DNA from: JBDTMT01 sp033764095
GTDB taxonomy: Bacteria; Desulfobacterota; Binatia; HRBIN30; CADEER01
Reading direction: 5' to 3'
Length of the DNA: 16,796 nt
NCBI GenBank assembly: GCA_033764095.1
Contig: JANRJF010000027.1
Location: 1-16,796, forward strand
The notes under the pieces are model-generated. The model was not told where the DNA came from, did not search any database, and was given only the letters and a program-made list of their open reading frames with translations. The first letter of the stretch is position 1. Each line of letters opens with the position of its first letter. The translations under genes and the position numbers were made by a program. This document shows positions 14,615 through 16,796 of the stretch, piece after piece.

Positions 14615-15697
14615 ATGCTCACGCTGCGCGGTCTGGCGACCGATGCCCCATTTGCGAAAGTGTCCGCGGCCGATACCCACACCGCTCTGGCCGGCCTGGT
14701 GCCGCCCGGCGAGGGCGCGATGGTCGAGCGCCTGGTCGACGAGCTCGGCATCCGGCGCCGCAGCCTCAGCGCGCCCCTGCCGCGCCTGGCGCGCCTGACG
14801 ACGGTGGACGAGCGCAACGCCCACTATGCCGCGCTGGCGGTGCCGCTTGCCGAGCGCGCGGCGCGCGCCGCGCTCGATGCGGCCGGCGTCGAGGCCGATG
14901 AGATCGGCACGCTGTTGGTGACCTCGTCCACCGGCCATCTGCTGCCGACGCTCGATGCGCACCTGGCGCCGCGCCTCGGCCTTTCGCCGGCGACCCGCCG
15001 CCTGGCGCTGAATGGGCTCGGCTGCGCCGGCGCGGTGCGCGCCATGGGCGTCGCGGCCGACCTCGGGGCCGCCGCCGGCACGGCGCTGGTGGTGGCAGTG
15101 GACCTCTGCTCGTTGTGGCTGCAGAGCGGCGAGATCAGCCGCGAGGATCTGCGCAGCAACGCGGTGTTCGGCGACGGCGCCGGCGCGGTGGTGCTCGGCG
15201 CGAGCGGCGGCGGACCGCAGCTGCTCGCCAGTCGCGCCGTGCAGTGGCCGGACAGCCTGACGGCGCGCGGCTCGACCCTGACCAGTACCGGTTTCCGCCA
15301 CTTCACCTCGCCGCGCCTGGCGCGCGTCGTGGCGCGCCACCTGCGCCGCAGCGTCGACGACTTCCTCGCCGCGCACGGCGCGGCGCGGCCGCGGCTTGGC
15401 TTCTGCGCCGTCAACCCGAGCGAGCTGACGCTGGCGCGCGCCATCGTCGATCACCTCGAGCTGCCCGCCGCGGCGACGCAGGTGGCGACCGAGGTCTGGC
15501 AGGAGCACGGCAACACGCTCGCCGTCGGTCCGCTGCACGTGCTGCGCACGCTGCAGGAGCAGGTCGCGCCGGCCGCCGGCGCGCTCGGCCTCGTGATCGT
15601 GCTCGGCCCCGGCATCACCTGCGATCTGCTGCTGCTGCGCTGGGGGGACCGCCTGCCGGTGCGGCACCATGCGGAGGATGCGCCGGCGCTTGCCTGA
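14615..15697 (+). CDS. Type III polyketide synthase-like (chalcone/stilbene synthase family) protein with His-to-Asn change
   Basis: The 360-residue protein has the thiolase fold of type III PKS/KAS III enzymes, which condense acyl-CoA with malonyl-CoA. The nucleophile C137 lies in NGLGCAGAVRA, FGDGAGAVVLG is at 185-195, QEHGNT contains N300, and the C-terminal GPG motif is at 331-333. The position of the catalytic histidine (the HPGG motif; H303 in plant chalcone synthase) is occupied by N267 in AVNPSE. The 33-residue spacing from N267 to N300 equals that from H303 to N336, which supports the alignment. Cys and Asn are kept, so activity may be changed and not lost. It is embedded between the permease and ATPase genes with short spacers, which is unusual. 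An alkylresorcinol- or pyrone-like membrane lipid product is possible but unproven. Confidence 0.82.
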   Translation: MLTLRGLATDAPFAKVSAADTHTALAGLVPPGEGAMVERLVDELGIRRRSLSAPLPRLARLTTVDERNAHYAALAVPLAERAARAALDAAGVEADEIGTLLVTSSTGHLLPTLDAHLAPRLGLSPATRRLALNGLGCAGAVRAMGVAADLGAAAGTALVVAVDLCSLWLQSGEISREDLRSNAVFGDGAGAVVLGASGGGPQLLASRAVQWPDSLTARGSTLTSTGFRHFTSPRLARVVARHLRRSVDDFLAAHGAARPRLGFCAVNPSELTLARAIVDHLELPAAATQVATEVWQEHGNTLAVGPLHVLRTLQEQVAPAAGALGLVIVLGPGITCDLLLLRWGDRLPVRHHAEDAPALA

Positions 15698-15725
15698 GCG
15701 GCGGGCGCGTGGAATCGAGCCAGCC

Positions 15726-16472
<747 letters not shown>

Positions 16473-16480
16473 ATTCGGGC

Positions 16481-16542
16481 GCCACGGATTACACGGATTT
16501 CACGGACGGAACTGCGTCCGTGAAATCCGTGTAATCCGTGGC
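16481..16542. repeat. Perfect inverted repeat with 9-base tandem units (CACGGATTW)
   Basis: The arms 16481-16508 and 16515-16542 are perfect 28-base reverse complements around a six-base loop (GAACTG). Each arm carries CACGGATTA, CACGGATTT and CACGGACG in tandem. It lies nine bases after the ATPase stop codon and ten bases before the stop codon of the converging acyltransferase gene. As RNA it would be a very stable hairpin on either strand and could stop or protect both transcripts, but there is no T run. Confidence 0.95.
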
Positions 16543-16552
16543 TCCAGCCGCT

Positions 16553-16796
16553 TCAGAAGAAGATGCCCGCCCGTTCCTTCACGCCGCGGTCGAGCATCTC
16601 CTGGATGGTGTCGACGACGCGTTGCACCTTGCGGTTGATCACCGCGTCCTCGTCGTCGGCGTCGCCCTCGAAGCGCATCGGCTTGCCGAAGTGGATGCGG
16701 TACTTGGCCGGCAGCGGCAGCAGGCCGAGTGGACCGAGCCACGGGAAGGTCAGGGTGATGGGGAACGCCGGCATGCCGAGCAGGCGGCCGAGCTGG
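16553..16796 (-). CDS. C-terminus of a PlsC-type lysophospholipid/glycerolipid acyltransferase (partial)
   Basis: The last 80 or so residues of a minus-strand gene are visible; the start lies right of 16796. The segment RLLGMPAFPITLTFPWLGP, the following LLPLPAKYRIHFGKPMRF and the closing helix VQRVVDTIQEMLDRGV match the C-terminal part of 1-acyl-glycerol-3-phosphate acyltransferase-like proteins. These attach acyl chains to glycerolipids at the membrane. The catalytic HX4D motif would lie in the missing part, so activity cannot be judged. An in-frame ATG exists at 16774, but the residues before it (QLGRLLG) continue the domain, so it is internal. It converges on the ABC operon, with the perfect inverted repeat between them. 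Confidence 0.75.
   Translation of the reverse strand, partial: QLGRLLGMPAFPITLTFPWLGPLGLLPLPAKYRIHFGKPMRFEGDADDEDAVINRKVQRVVDTIQEMLDRGVKERAGIFF

Noticed and set aside
15669..15725. Upstream start of the ABC ATPase giving 19 more residues
   Set aside because: The extension is Arg-rich (MRRMRRRLPERRARG), overlaps the PKS-like gene and lacks a ribosome binding site. Kept only as an alternative.
16553..16774. A complete 73-residue small protein at the right edge
   Set aside because: The residues encoded just before the ATG (QLGRLLG) continue a PlsC-type acyltransferase C-terminus, so this is the tail of a gene running out of the window.

Overview
The window is GC-rich, densely coding bacterial chromosome with short spacers. 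No rRNA, tRNA, CRISPR array, transposase, integrase or phage gene is visible. A P-II protein, the receiver half of an NtrC-type regulator, -24/-12 (sigma-54) promoter matches and a LolD/YbbA-type ABC system point to a Gram-negative, non-actinobacterial organism. The abundance of lipid genes would fit a poorly sampled deltaproteobacterial, Binatota-like or similar soil/environmental lineage. That placement is an inference with low confidence.

Layout. Bases 1-1012 form a nitrogen-control corner: a partial NtrC-type receiver (minus strand) diverges from a glnB/glnK-type P-II gene, which has a good sigma-54 promoter and an intrinsic terminator. Bases 1249-3727 hold a wax ester synthase/diacylglycerol acyltransferase that converges on, and overlaps, a LysR regulator. 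After a 530-base spacer comes a stand-alone receiver domain (4260-4655), again behind a sigma-54-like promoter. Bases 4652-8472 hold a tandem-hotdog thioesterase, an isovaleryl-type acyl-CoA dehydrogenase and a divergent aldehyde dehydrogenase. Bases 8604-11166 hold serine O-acetyltransferase (minus) and the Mg2+ transporter MgtE (plus). Bases 11414-16472 are a tight four-gene unit: PadR regulator, ten-segment FtsX-type permease, type III polyketide synthase-like protein and ABC ATPase. The right edge carries the C-terminus of a PlsC-type acyltransferase on the minus strand.

Two things stand out. First, from 5.48 kb rightwards six spacers contain a long inverted repeat whose arms are short tandem arrays (units of 7, 8, 9 or 10 bases). 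The unit is different at nearly every locus. The elements sit between convergent, divergent and co-directional genes alike, so they are neither ordinary terminators nor copies of one mobile element. Second, the PadR/permease/PKS/ATPase unit places an altered type III PKS (catalytic His replaced by Asn, Cys and Asn kept) inside an ABC exporter operon. This suggests that a lipid or polyketide is made or sensed together with its transport.

A third, softer theme is nitrogen control of storage lipid. Three -24/-12 matches with correct spacing lie directly upstream of the P-II gene, the wax ester synthase and the receiver gene.
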